DNA of 64,000 nt, taken from assembly GCA_025463605.1 (NCBI GenBank), contig JAODAV010000001.1, positions 310,001 through 374,000 on the forward strand, written 5' to 3'. Shown piece after piece: positions 51,293 to 60,567 of this stretch. Under the pieces are notes generated by a model. It made no database searches. It was not told the origin of the DNA and saw only the letters and a program-made list of their open reading frames with translations. The position numbers and the translations under genes are program-made. Numbering within the stretch: position 1 is the stretch's first letter; every line of letters starts with the position of its first letter. The stretch comes from Rhodoglobus sp. (GTDB lineage Bacteria > Actinomycetota > Actinomycetes > Actinomycetales > Microbacteriaceae).

Positions 51293-52152
51293 CGCAGTAC
51301 CTCCTCACTCGTGACGGTCTGGTCTATGGAACCCAGCCCGTCGATCTCGACGCGCACGCCGTCACCGGCACGCAAGTACGGGAAGCGCCCGGACAGGGCG
51401 ACCCCCTCGGGCGTGCCCGTGAGAATCACGTCGCCCGGTTCAAGCACCATGACGGCGCTGAGCTCGCGCACGATCGTCGCGACGCTGAAGATCATGTCGG
51501 CGGTCGACGAGTCCTGCCGCGGCTCGCCGTTGACCCAACTGCGCAGACGCAATCGCTGCACGTCTCCGAGCTCGTCGGGCGTGGCGATCCACGGCCCGAA
51601 CGGCGAGAAGTCCGCGCAGCACTTGCCCTTGGACCACTGGCCACCCGAGATGTCGACCTGGAACGATCGCTCGCTCAGGTCGTTGGCGAGCACGTAGCCG
51701 GCCACGATCGCGAGCGCCTGCTCGTCGGTATCGAGATACCGGCCCTCAGCGCCGATCACGATGCCGAGCTCCACCTCCCAGTCGAGACGGTCGGAACCCC
51801 TCGGCACGAGGATCGGATCGGTCGGCCCGACCGCGGAGTTCGGCTTCTTGAAGAACACGACGAGATGCTCGGGCGGCGGGGAACCCGACTCCGCAGCGTG
51901 CGCGGCGTAGTTCATGCCGATGCAGATGATTGATGCCGGGCGGTCGATCGGGGACCCCACCCTCAGCGCCCCGATCTCGGTCGCTGGCAGTCGCCCCTCC
52001 GCGAGCGCACGGGCCGCGGCTGCCGGACCGGCCTCAGCGAAGAACGCTCGATCGATGTCGGCGGTCAGTGACGACAGATCGAATGCCCGCCCGTCGGCAT
52101 CGAGCACGATGGGCCGCTCTCGCCCTCGCTCCCCCACACGCATGAACCTCAT
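51289..52152 (-). CDS. Fumarylacetoacetate hydrolase family protein
   Basis: A 287-residue FAH-fold enzyme. Metal ligands are the acidic residues in LDWEVELGIVIG and DLSERS; GGQWSKGKCCADFSPFGPW resembles the loop of 2,4-diketo-3-deoxy-sugar-acid hydrolases, and GDVILTGTPEGV is the family C-terminal motif. It probably cleaves or hydrates a 2-oxo acid late in the pathway. ATGA overlaps on both sides. Confidence 0.88.
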   Translation of the reverse strand: MRFMRVGERGRERPIVLDADGRAFDLSSLTADIDRAFFAEAGPAAAARALAEGRLPATEIGALRVGSPIDRPASIICIGMNYAAHAAESGSPPPEHLVVFFKKPNSAVGPTDPILVPRGSDRLDWEVELGIVIGAEGRYLDTDEQALAIVAGYVLANDLSERSFQVDISGGQWSKGKCCADFSPFGPWIATPDELGDVQRLRLRSWVNGEPRQDSSTADMIFSVATIVRELSAVMVLEPGDVILTGTPEGVALSGRFPYLRAGDGVRVEIDGLGSIDQTVTSEEVLR

Positions 52153-53108
52153 CCCCTACTGCTCCTCTCCTTCACCGCAGCGATCACTCGCCGCAGTGTC
52201 TCGTCCCGGTATCGCGCCAGCCGATCGGCGGCATCATCCGGGTAGCTGCTGATTCCCACGCCCGACTTCGTGCCGAGCTGGCCGGCATCCACCCGCTCGG
52301 CGAGCAGCCCTGGCACGGCGAACCGATCGCCCAGGGTCGAGGTGAGAAATTCGAGAATCCAGCGATAGGTGTCGAGCCCACCGAGGTCGGCGTTCGCGAG
52401 CGGACCCAGCACCGCCAGTCGCACCCCGAACGAGGAACTCACGATGCGGTCGATGTCCTCTGCCGACGCAAGACCCTCCTCGAGACACAGGAGCGCTTCT
52501 CGCACCAGGGCGAACTGGATGCGGTTGGCGACGAACCCGGGAGAGTTGCGCACGACGACCGGTTGCTTGCCCGCCCGCACGAGGATTCGCGTCGTCTCAT
52601 CGATCACGTCCTGGCTCGTGTGCTCGCCGCGCACGAGCTCGACGCACGGGATCACGTGCGCCGGATTGAACCAATGCGTGCCGAGCACGCGATCGGGCGA
52701 GGGCACGAGCGCGGCGAGCGCGTCAACGTCGAGTGCGGAGGTATTCGTGGCGAGGATCGAGTCCTGTGGCGCTGAGGCACCCATTCGCGACCAGATGTCG
52801 GACTTGATGCTCAGCTGCTCGGGCGCGGCTTCGATGCAGAGCGCGGCGCAGGCGACGGCATCCTCGAGCATTGAGACGACCGAAATGCGCGAGAGAGCGG
52901 CATCGACGTCCTCGGGGTCTAGGCCCTCGTCCGCGCGCAACGCGCCCGCCACCCGCTCCGCGAGTCCGGCGGCAGTGGTCGGATCGGTCTCGGCGATCGT
53001 CACGGCATGCCCGGCAAGCGCGAGCGACGCCGCGATTCCCCGCCCCATGATGCCGCCGCCGATCACCGCGACGGGAGCTTCAGAGTTGACGAGAGGCGCT
53101 GAGATCAT
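52149..53108 (-). CDS. 3-hydroxyacyl-CoA dehydrogenase-type oxidoreductase
   Basis: A 319-residue NAD-dependent enzyme. The Rossmann motif is VAVIGGGIMGRGIAASLALAG, and GTHWFNPAHVIPCVELVRG carries the catalytic His region; NSPGFVANRIQ follows. Length and lack of other fatty-acid genes suggest a stand-alone 3-hydroxyacid dehydrogenase such as the lambda-crystallin / L-gulonate 3-dehydrogenase group. Overlaps neighbours by four bases each side. Confidence 0.88.
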   Translation of the reverse strand: MISAPLVNSEAPVAVIGGGIMGRGIAASLALAGHAVTIAETDPTTAAGLAERVAGALRADEGLDPEDVDAALSRISVVSMLEDAVACAALCIEAAPEQLSIKSDIWSRMGASAPQDSILATNTSALDVDALAALVPSPDRVLGTHWFNPAHVIPCVELVRGEHTSQDVIDETTRILVRAGKQPVVVRNSPGFVANRIQFALVREALLCLEEGLASAEDIDRIVSSSFGVRLAVLGPLANADLGGLDTYRWILEFLTSTLGDRFAVPGLLAERVDAGQLGTKSGVGISSYPDDAADRLARYRDETLRRVIAAVKERSSRG

Positions 53109-54277
53109 TTGCGCGTCTCGGCGATCACCTCGAGCACGGCGCCGGCGAGACTCTCGCCTTCACCCGCGCCGAGCGCCATGCCGTTAACGGTCAGTACACC
53201 GCGCCACGCTTCGCTCTCGCCGAGGTACACGGGGGTCTCGCGATCCCCGAGGGCGAGAACGACCGCATCGACGTCGGCACCCGCTCCCGAGATGTCGAGC
53301 TGCAGCCCGGGCACGTCGAGGGTCGGCTCGTGCACGCGCGTCACCGCCACGGTTCCCGCCTCGTTCAGTACCCGCTCGACGGCATCGAGCTCGACCGTTC
53401 CTGCTCGCTCGTCGGCGCCCGGATCGCGCACGTACCGCTCGATCGCGGTCAGCAGGCCGGCGATCTGCTCGCGCCCGACCTTCATGGGGCGCCCGATGCC
53501 GTGACGGGGTGGCGTGACGGGAGCAGCCGCGCCGCGATTGCGCGGCCACGTCGTATCGCGCTCGTCCATGTCCTGGTGCTGCAGGGCGATGACGTCGATG
53601 AACTCGGAGGTGCCGCACAGCAGGCCGCTCGCCTGCGGGCCGCGGAAACCCTTTCCTCCGCTCACGGCGACGAGATCCGCGCCCGCGTCGAAGAAGCCAC
53701 GCAACCGATCCACAGGCGGCACGAACATCGCACCGTCGATCATCACGGGAACGCCGTGCGCGTGGGCGATGCGGCACGTCGCCTCGAGGTCGAGCAGGTT
53801 GCCGTGCTTGCCCGGGCGGTAGAGCACGGCGGCGACGTCGTCGTCGAGCACTCGCTCGAGTTCGCCGGGATGCGTCGAGTCGGGATACCCGATGGGCACG
53901 AGCGTGGCGCCCGCCGCGGTGACGGCGCGGTCGTACGGGTCGCGCTGTGCACTCTGCACGATCACCTTGTGGCGCATCCCGGTGGTGTCCGGCAGCTGGT
54001 CGATGAGCTCAGCTCGTCCGCGTGCCATGACGGCGGCGGTCGCGAGAAACAGTGCGGCCGACGCCCCGGACGTGACGTACACCCCGGGAACCCCGAGCAG
54101 GCTCGCTATGCGCGCACCCGCTGCCGCCTCGAGTCGATCCATGCGCACTGAAATGGCGACCGCCTCCTGCATGGCCGTGAACACCTCCGGGTGCAGCGGC
54201 AGGCCGCCGAGGCGGGTCGCCGGCCCGACACCGTTGATGACCGCGGGAACGCCCAGTCGCTCGTAGATAGTCGCCAT
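53105..54277 (-). CDS. SelA-like PLP-dependent lyase (D-glucosaminate-6-phosphate ammonia-lyase / DgaE-like)
   Basis: A 390-residue fold-I PLP enzyme. It opens MATIYERLGVPAVINGVGPATRLGG, the typical start of this SelA-related group, and the PLP lysine is in SGGKGFRGPQASG near residue 206. Relatives eliminate ammonia from amino-sugar acids or process D-amino acids, and are often beside amidohydrolases like the one at 55041. It is not selenocysteine synthase: no SelB or tRNA-Sec is visible. GGAGGAG precedes the ATG. Confidence 0.85.
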   Translation of the reverse strand: MATIYERLGVPAVINGVGPATRLGGLPLHPEVFTAMQEAVAISVRMDRLEAAAGARIASLLGVPGVYVTSGASAALFLATAAVMARGRAELIDQLPDTTGMRHKVIVQSAQRDPYDRAVTAAGATLVPIGYPDSTHPGELERVLDDDVAAVLYRPGKHGNLLDLEATCRIAHAHGVPVMIDGAMFVPPVDRLRGFFDAGADLVAVSGGKGFRGPQASGLLCGTSEFIDVIALQHQDMDERDTTWPRNRGAAAPVTPPRHGIGRPMKVGREQIAGLLTAIERYVRDPGADERAGTVELDAVERVLNEAGTVAVTRVHEPTLDVPGLQLDISGAGADVDAVVLALGDRETPVYLGESEAWRGVLTVNGMALGAGEGESLAGAVLEVIAETRK

Positions 54278-54312
54278 GCTGTGGTTCTCTCCTCCGTGTC
54301 GCGGCAGGGTCG

Positions 54313-55044
54313 TCATCGACCGAACACCGTGCCGCCGTTGATTCCGAGCAACTGCCCGGTGATATAGCCCGCATCGGCTGATGCGAGAAAACCGATCGTC
54401 GCTGCGACCTCGTCGGAGGTGCCCGCTCTGCCCACGAGGGAGCGAGCCACCCGCACCGCGTCGAACTCGGCGTTCATGCGCTCGCCGAAGAAGTCGGTGT
54501 CGGGCACGTAGCCGGGCAGCACGAGATTGACGGTCACCCCGTGCGCGCCGAGGTCCGCCGCGAGCCAGTACATCCACGCGTGCATCGCGGCCTTCGCCGC
54601 GCCGTACGAACCGCCGTATCCGCTGCCGAGCTGCGCGCCTATCGATCCGAGCCCGATGATGCGACCTCCCGGCCGCGCGAGCTGGGGCCGCATCGCCTCG
54701 ACGAGCAGCACCGCCGACATGAGGTTCTGGCGCAGGTCGGCCTCCCACTCGCGGGCGATGTCGTCGAGCGCCGTCGGCACGAGTGCGCGTGTGCCGCCGG
54801 CCGCCGCGACGACGACATCGACCGTTCGCCCGCCGAGCTCGCGGCGTACGGTTTCGGCCCCTTCCGCGGTGCCGAGGTCGGCGACGATCGAGTGGGCTTC
54901 GGGGCCGAGCTCGGCGACCGTGTCGGCGAGTGGGCCGGGTCGACGCCCGATCACCCAGACCGAATCGCCGTGCTCCGCGAACCAGCGAGCGCTCGCGCGC
55001 CCGATGCCGCTACCGCCCCCGCCCACCACGACGAGGCGACTCAT
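54313..55044 (-). CDS. Short-chain dehydrogenase/reductase
   Basis: A 243-residue SDR. Cofactor motif GGGGSGIGRASA at residues 8-19 (GGG in place of TGG), IGRRPG downstream, Ser in LGSIGAQLG and YGAAK catalytic Tyr-Lys. The C-terminus GQLLGINGGTVF is the classical SDR ending. ATGA overlap with the amidohydrolase gene. It may oxidise a 3-deoxy-2-oxo sugar acid before the FAH hydrolase acts (inference). Confidence 0.9.
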   Translation of the reverse strand: MSRLVVVGGGGSGIGRASARWFAEHGDSVWVIGRRPGPLADTVAELGPEAHSIVADLGTAEGAETVRRELGGRTVDVVVAAAGGTRALVPTALDDIAREWEADLRQNLMSAVLLVEAMRPQLARPGGRIIGLGSIGAQLGSGYGGSYGAAKAAMHAWMYWLAADLGAHGVTVNLVLPGYVPDTDFFGERMNAEFDAVRVARSLVGRAGTSDEVAATIGFLASADAGYITGQLLGINGGTVFGR

Positions 55045-56150
55045 GCGGCCGCCCGCCCGTCGTAGACAGTTCTGCCAGCAGCGAGGGTCACCACGCACTC
55101 GAGCCGCTCGGTAGCCGGGATGCCGCCGAGGTCGAAGTCGCCCGCCACTCGACGCAACACGGCGACATCGGCGGGCGCTCCCACCCGGAGGGTGCCGACG
55201 CCCGAATCCGCGAGGGATGCGGCTCGCGCGGGAGCCAGCGTCGCGCGGGCGAGAACCTGCGGCAGGCTCATGCCGAGCGCGAGGAACTTCGACAGCACCG
55301 TCGGAAAGTCGACGACGAGGTGGCGGGAGTAGGTATGCAGATCCGTGCTGATCGTGTCGGGCAGCTCGCCCAGTTCGAGCATCGCGCGAGCGGTTCCGGG
55401 ATCGAACCCCGACATCCCGTGCCCGATGTCGAGCAGCGCGCCGCGATCTCGCGCGGCCCGCACCGAATCCCGCAGACGGCCGTCGAGGATGACGCGGTTG
55501 CCTTCCCAGCCCGAGAAGGCGTGAGTGAGGATGTCGCCCTTGCCGAGCAGCGAGGCGATCTCGTCGATCGCAGCGGGCCGCGGGCCCAGGTGCACCATGA
55601 GCGGGAGCGCCACGCGGTCCGCTACTCGTCGCGCGCGCCGCAGTGCCTCGGTCGCGTGCTCCCCGCCGACATCGGCGGAGGCGCGCACCTTGACGCCGAT
55701 GAGCAGGTCGCGGTTGGCCTCGATGCATTCGACCGCCACATCCTCGTTGGCATAGTGGGGAGCTTTGAGCTCGCCCCCGAGCATGATGCTCGTCGTGCCG
55801 ACCGAAGAGATGTTGAGGAAGGCACGGATGCGCGTCGCCGACCGCTCGACGGCGGAGCGGCGGAACGCGCCGAACAGGTGACCACCTGCACTCCCCGTGT
55901 CGATCAGGGTCGTCGTTCCCGCAGGCGGCGCGAAGTCATCGGGGTCGACGCCGAGGTCCTGGCCCGTGAACACGTGCGTGTGGAGGTCGACGAGACCGGG
56001 GCACACGACCATGCCCGTGACGTCGACGAGCTCGTCGCCGTCGACAGCGGGCCCGGCGAACACGCCGTCAGCAATTCGCACGTCACGCACCGCGAACTGC
56101 CCCGTCTCCGGGTCGAAGACTTCGCCGCCCCGCAGTACGAGTGCGGTCAT
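55041..56150 (-). CDS. Amidohydrolase/deacetylase family metal hydrolase
   Basis: A 369-residue dihydroorotase-like amidohydrolase. Metal site: His57 and His59 in GLVDLHTHVF, carboxylated lysine candidate in LLIGVKVRAS, His in MVHLGPRP and LTHAFSG, and Asp in STDLHTYSRH. This subgroup occurs beside SelA-like genes and is thought to deacylate N-acyl amino acids or sugars. Overlaps the ATPase and SDR genes. Confidence 0.87.
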   Translation of the reverse strand: MTALVLRGGEVFDPETGQFAVRDVRIADGVFAGPAVDGDELVDVTGMVVCPGLVDLHTHVFTGQDLGVDPDDFAPPAGTTTLIDTGSAGGHLFGAFRRSAVERSATRIRAFLNISSVGTTSIMLGGELKAPHYANEDVAVECIEANRDLLIGVKVRASADVGGEHATEALRRARRVADRVALPLMVHLGPRPAAIDEIASLLGKGDILTHAFSGWEGNRVILDGRLRDSVRAARDRGALLDIGHGMSGFDPGTARAMLELGELPDTISTDLHTYSRHLVVDFPTVLSKFLALGMSLPQVLARATLAPARAASLADSGVGTLRVGAPADVAVLRRVAGDFDLGGIPATERLECVVTLAAGRTVYDGRAAA

Positions 56151-57331
56151 GGCGCCGCTGCAAGCATGTCGGCCGTGGACACGAGCCTCTCGCCGGTTTC
56201 GACATCGAACCAGGATGCGTCGCGCACGTCGAGCTCGACGTGGCAGTGCTCGCCGACGGTCACATCCACGTCGCCGGGAATGCGCGCCGAGTAGAGGTCA
56301 CGCACGAGAGAGGCGCCGATCGTGTGCGGCTCCGCGTGCCCGAACCGGAATCCTACGATCGTCTCGGCCCCGAGCCGCTCGATCATCGCGACGCGTGCCG
56401 GGATTCCCTCGCCCGACCGCGCGAGCCGGATGCGCTCGGCACGCACTCCGAGAAGCACCTCGTTGCCGTTCACGCGATCGGCCGGCACGTCGTTCGAGAC
56501 GACCACCACGTCTTCGGCCAGGCGGGCGCCGCCCGGCACGAGCGTCGCGGGGATGAGATTCATGGGAGGCGATCCGATGAACCGGGCCACGAAGGTGTTG
56601 GCGGGGCGGTCATAGATCTCCTTGGGCGTACCGTTCTGCTGGATGACTCCGCCGTCCATGAGGATGATGCGGGTACCCATTGTCATGGCCTCGACCTGGT
56701 CGTGCGTGACGTAGACGAAGCTCGTGCCGACTCTTTCATACAGCGCGGAAATCTCCACGCGCATTTGCGCCCGGAGCTTCGCATCGAGATTGGACAGCGG
56801 CTCGTCGAGAAGGTACACGGAGGGGTCGCGAACGAGGGCGCGCGCGAGAGCCACTCGCTGGCGCTGGCCGCCCGACAGCGTTTTCGGCCGGCGACCGAGC
56901 AGCGGGGTGAGCTCCATCATCTCCGCGATCTCGTGCACGCGACCCGCGATCTCGGGGTCGCGCATCGCCGCGCGCCGAGCGAAGAAGTCGATGCCGGGGA
57001 TGTGCTGCCACCAGCGGAACCGACTCATGAGAAGAGGGAACGCGATGTTCGCCTTCACCGTCAGGTGCGGGTAGAGCGCATAGGACTGGAAGACGAATGC
57101 GATGTTGCGCTGCTTCGGATCGAGTTCGTTGACGCGTTCGCCGTCGAACAGCAGTTCGCCGTCGGTGATGTCGATGAGCCCGGCGATCATCCGCAGCATC
57201 GTGGACTTGCCGCACCCCGACGGGCCGAGCAGCACGAGGAATTCCTTGTCGGGCACCTCGGCGGTGAAGTCGCGGATCACTTCGGCGTTGCCGAAACTCT
57301 TGGTGACTCCGGAGAAGGTGAGCGCTGGCAT
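56147..57331 (-). CDS. Carbohydrate ABC transporter ATPase, UgpC/MalK type
   Basis: A 394-residue ATPase with Walker A GPSGCGKST, Q-loop FVFQSYALYPHLTV, signature LSGGQRQRVALARAL, Walker B VYLLDEPLSNLDAKLR and the C-terminal TOBE regulatory domain. A short extra stretch (MSRFRWWQHIPGIDFFARRAAM, near residues 98-120) enlarges the helical domain. It is the only CUT1 ATPase in the region, so it may energise both importers. Two bases after the upstream permease stop. Confidence 0.93.
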   Translation of the reverse strand: MPALTFSGVTKSFGNAEVIRDFTAEVPDKEFLVLLGPSGCGKSTMLRMIAGLIDITDGELLFDGERVNELDPKQRNIAFVFQSYALYPHLTVKANIAFPLLMSRFRWWQHIPGIDFFARRAAMRDPEIAGRVHEIAEMMELTPLLGRRPKTLSGGQRQRVALARALVRDPSVYLLDEPLSNLDAKLRAQMRVEISALYERVGTSFVYVTHDQVEAMTMGTRIILMDGGVIQQNGTPKEIYDRPANTFVARFIGSPPMNLIPATLVPGGARLAEDVVVVSNDVPADRVNGNEVLLGVRAERIRLARSGEGIPARVAMIERLGAETIVGFRFGHAEPHTIGASLVRDLYSARIPGDVDVTVGEHCHVELDVRDASWFDVETGERLVSTADMLAAAP

Positions 57332-57333
57332 GG

Positions 57334-58164
57334 TTATCCCTTCACTGAGCCGGCGGTGAGGCCGCTCACGATCTGGCGCTGGACGAGGAGGAAGAACACG
57401 ATGGCGGGAATCGTGAAGACGATCGCCGCCGAAAACACTGTGGAGAGCGGGGTGATGAACTCGCCGATGAACGAGGACAGGCCCACCGACGCGGTCCAGA
57501 ATTCGCGATCCTGCACGAACGTCGACGCGAAGAGGTACTCGTTCCAGCCGTCGAAGAACAGGATCACGGCCGCGGCCGCGATCGACGGCGCGGTGAGCGG
57601 GATCATGATCCGCATGAGGATGACGAATCGCGGGCAGCCGTCGACGCGAGCGGCTTCCTCGATCTCGTAGGGAACGGAGTCCATCGCCGACTTGACGATC
57701 CAGACTGCGACGGGCATCACGAACGCGGTGTTGGCGAGCACCAGGCCGAGCAGGCCGTTGAGCAGGCCGAGCGTGGCGAACAGCGCATAGAGAGGAACGA
57801 TGAGCAGCGCCTCGGGCAGCATCTGCGTGGCGAAGAGCGCGAAGCCGAGCACTCCCCGCCCGCGGAACTTGTAGCGCGAGAGCCCATAGCCCGCGAGCAC
57901 CGCCATCATGAGGCTCGAGGCCGTCGTGCCGATCGCGACGACCGCGCTGTTGCCGAGCCAGCGGAAGATCGGCACGTCGCTGGTGAACACCGCGAATATC
58001 TCCCCACTTCGCGTGAGGTCGGGGATGAGCGGTTGCCCGGTGAACAGTTCGCTGCGCGGGGTGAGCGCGGTGTTGAACATCCAGTACACCGGGAAGCTCG
58101 CGATGAGCACGACGAGGATGACGACGATCCACCGCCCCACGGGGGGAATACGCAGGCGCTTCAC
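57334..58164 (-). CDS. CUT1 carbohydrate ABC transporter permease, MalG-like (importer 2)
   Basis: A 276-residue permease with six membrane segments, EAA loop EIEEAARVDGCPRFVILMRIMIPLTAP and the ending GLTAGSVKG. The GTG at 58164 overlaps the partner permease stop. Confidence 0.92.
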   Translation of the reverse strand: MKRLRIPPVGRWIVVILVVLIASFPVYWMFNTALTPRSELFTGQPLIPDLTRSGEIFAVFTSDVPIFRWLGNSAVVAIGTTASSLMMAVLAGYGLSRYKFRGRGVLGFALFATQMLPEALLIVPLYALFATLGLLNGLLGLVLANTAFVMPVAVWIVKSAMDSVPYEIEEAARVDGCPRFVILMRIMIPLTAPSIAAAAVILFFDGWNEYLFASTFVQDREFWTASVGLSSFIGEFITPLSTVFSAAIVFTIPAIVFFLLVQRQIVSGLTAGSVKG

Positions 58165-59087
58165 TGGGCATCCTTTCTTGCCTCGCGGCGATCGAGCATG
58201 AAATAGACGACCGTGACGAGCATCGACAGGCAGAGCCCGAGAATGCCGATCGCGGCGGCCCGGCCGAGGTTGGAGTTCTGGAAGGCCTCGCGGTAGACGC
58301 TGATGACGATGGTGTTGGTGGCGTCGATGGGCCCGCCTCCCGTGAGGAGGTAGATGATCTCGAAGCGGCGGATCGACCAGATGGTCATGAGCAGGGCGAC
58401 GACGCGGATCGTCGGCAGAACATGCGGGATGACCGTGGACTTGAAGACGTTGAGCGCGTCGGCGCCGTCGACCCGTGCCGCTTCCTTCAGCTCGGATGGC
58501 ACGCTCTGCAGTGAAGCGAGCACGACGAGCATCACGAACGGGAAGACCTTCCAGACGCTCGCGATCGTGACGGAGATCAGGCCGAGGTCCGGGTCGATGA
58601 GCCAGCCCTGCTGCCCTATACCGAGGGCTCGGAATCCGGCGTTCGCTACGCCGCTCTCGACGTTGTAGATCCAGATGAAGACGAGCACGACCGACACCGA
58701 GGGAACCGCCCACGGCACCGTCAGCACTGCGCGGAAGAAGGCCGTGCCGGGAATGCGGTCATTGATCGCGACTGCGGCGATCGTACCGAGAAGGATCGAG
58801 CCCGCGACGGTGCCCGCGGTATAGAGGAGTGTCGTGCCGACGGAAGCCCAGAACCGCTCCTCGCTGAGCACCTCGGCGTAGTTGGCTCCGCCGATGAAAC
58901 GACCGGCTGTCGGGTTGAGCAGAGTGCTGTCGGTGAAGCTGAACCACAGCCCGCGCATCATGGGCACTGCGGTGAAGAGAAGAAGGTAGAGGGCCGCGGC
59001 CCCGACGAACAGATAGGGAGCGAGCGCCACCCCGCGACGTGGTCGACGGCGGGAGGCTGCTCTGATCTCGGTAGCGACCGAAGTCAC
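58161..59087 (-). CDS. CUT1 carbohydrate ABC transporter permease, MalF-like (importer 2)
   Basis: A 308-residue permease with six membrane segments, FIGGANYAEVL near residue 64 and EAA loop ELKEAARVDGADALNVFKSTVIPHVLP. GTG start with AAAGGA upstream. It follows the receptor gene after about 100 bases holding a hairpin. Confidence 0.92.
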   Translation of the reverse strand: MTSVATEIRAASRRRPRRGVALAPYLFVGAAALYLLLFTAVPMMRGLWFSFTDSTLLNPTAGRFIGGANYAEVLSEERFWASVGTTLLYTAGTVAGSILLGTIAAVAINDRIPGTAFFRAVLTVPWAVPSVSVVLVFIWIYNVESGVANAGFRALGIGQQGWLIDPDLGLISVTIASVWKVFPFVMLVVLASLQSVPSELKEAARVDGADALNVFKSTVIPHVLPTIRVVALLMTIWSIRRFEIIYLLTGGGPIDATNTIVISVYREAFQNSNLGRAAAIGILGLCLSMLVTVVYFMLDRREARKDAQ

Positions 59088-59135
59088 GGAGGTCCTTTCG
59101 AGCGGACTGGAGGGGAATCTCGATCTCGGGTGAGC

Positions 59136-59162
59136 GAGGGCCGCGCCTGGCGCGCGGCCCTC
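59136..59162 (-). terminator. Intercistronic hairpin, importer 2
   Basis: Perfect ten-base arms GAGGGCCGCG and CGCGGCCCTC with a seven-base loop, between receptor and permease genes and without a T-run. Likely attenuates transcription into the permeases. Confidence 0.5.
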
Positions 59163-59188
59163 ACCCGTTCACTCGCCCGGAAGGCGGG

Positions 59189-60445
59189 TCATTTCAGTGC
59201 GTCGGCCGCGCTCGTGAGCGCTTCCTGCGGATCGAGGTCTTCCAGCAGCACCTTTTCGATCCAGCCGAGTACGACGTGCCGGATCTGCGGAGTGACGCTC
59301 TCGAACCCGGCAATGACCGAGCTGTGCGTGTACGCCCCGTTGGTGCGGTACGCCTCAGCCCACGGGTTCGCGTCCAGGAAGCCCGCCGGCACCTCGGTCT
59401 CCGTGGCGACGGTGGACGTGTTGCCGATGATCTCCGAGACCTTCTGCTGGGTGTCCTTCGACAGGAACCACTTGAGGAAGTCGTCGGCGAGCGGCTTGTT
59501 CTTCGTGCCGGAGTTGATGCCGAAGTAGATTCCCACCTGGCTCGTCGCGAGTTCCGGGAAGGGCAGCGGCGACGACATCATCGACGTCGACGGCACGGCC
59601 TCGCTGATCATGGCGGGCGGCGAACCCGTGGCATCGATCATCATCGCGAGCTGGCCTTCACTGAACTTCGTGCGGAACGTGGATGCGTCGTCACCGACGG
59701 CGAAGGCGCCGGAGTCGTACATCTCCTTATAGAAGGTCACGGCCTCGACGTTCTCGGGGCTGTCGATGGTGAGCTTGCCGTTCTCCGACCAGGCGCCGCC
59801 GAAGCCGACCGGCCAGTTGTTGAAGTCGATCCACCACGGGGTCTCCTCCGCAAGGCGATGCCGAACGGCGAATCCCGTGATGCCGGTCTTCTCCTTGATC
59901 TCGATAGCGGCTGCAAGCAGTTCCTCGGGCGTCGTCGGGGGTTCGACCCCTGCGGCCGCGAGGATGTCCTTGTTCCAGAGGAACGCGTATGGCGCCACCT
60001 GCCAGGTGACCGCGAGACGCTGCCCATCCCAGATCGCTGCATCGTTCGTATTGTTGAGCGTTTCGACGATCTCGTCAGTGAGCACGTCGTCCAGCGGCGC
60101 GAGCTTGCCTGCGGCAGCGAGCTCCGGGAAGAACGTGTCAGCCATCGTGAAGACGTCGGGTCCTCCCCCGGAGGAGAACTGGATTTTGAGTTTCGTCTCG
60201 TAGTCGGCGCGCACGATGCCGACCGTCTCGATTGTCGCGTTGGGGTTGTAGTCCTCGTACTCCTTCATGATCGCTTGCATCTGCTCGCCGTACGCGGGCG
60301 CGAGGAAGTCCCAGTGCGCGACGGTCAGCGTGCCGCTGGGCGTCTCGTCCTCTTCCGGCGCGGCGGCGGGGGTGGTGCATGCCGCGAGCGCGCCGACGGT
60401 GACGAGCGCCGTCGCCAACGCGAGGGCTGGTCTCTTTCTGTGCAT
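59189..60445 (-). CDS. Extracellular solute-binding lipoprotein, family 1 (importer 2)
   Basis: A 418-residue receptor with a lipoprotein signal (basic MHRKRP, hydrophobic core, ALAAC lipobox) and an acidic linker. TLTVAHWDFLAPAYGEQMQAIMKEYEDYNP and GGGPDVFTMADTFFPELAAAGKL fit the sugar-binding family 1. GGAGG lies eight bases before the ATG. First gene of the operon reaching RidA at 50912. Confidence 0.92.
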   Translation of the reverse strand: MHRKRPALALATALVTVGALAACTTPAAAPEEDETPSGTLTVAHWDFLAPAYGEQMQAIMKEYEDYNPNATIETVGIVRADYETKLKIQFSSGGGPDVFTMADTFFPELAAAGKLAPLDDVLTDEIVETLNNTNDAAIWDGQRLAVTWQVAPYAFLWNKDILAAAGVEPPTTPEELLAAAIEIKEKTGITGFAVRHRLAEETPWWIDFNNWPVGFGGAWSENGKLTIDSPENVEAVTFYKEMYDSGAFAVGDDASTFRTKFSEGQLAMMIDATGSPPAMISEAVPSTSMMSSPLPFPELATSQVGIYFGINSGTKNKPLADDFLKWFLSKDTQQKVSEIIGNTSTVATETEVPAGFLDANPWAEAYRTNGAYTHSSVIAGFESVTPQIRHVVLGWIEKVLLEDLDPQEALTSAADALK

Positions 60446-60512
60446 ATCTACTACCTCCAGGTGGGGATTGGTGCGCCCACTCTAGCGGCTAGATTCTCTT
60501 ATGCAAACAAGA

Positions 60513-60528
60513 GTTCACACACATGAAA
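60513..60528. promoter_or_regulatory. Putative operator GTTCA-N6-TGAAA (importer 2)
   Basis: GTTCACACACATGAAA lies about 70 bases upstream of the importer-2 receptor. It has one mismatch from the arms of the site at 50820, with the same six-base spacing. Confidence 0.42.
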
Positions 60529-60567
60529 CATTTGAACGCCTGAGGTTGTTTCTTCGAGGCAATCGAC

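Noticed and set aside
53105-54277. Selenocysteine synthase (SelA)
   Set aside because: Similarity is at the superfamily level; the start and lysine loop fit the DgaE-like lyases, and no selenocysteine genes are nearby.
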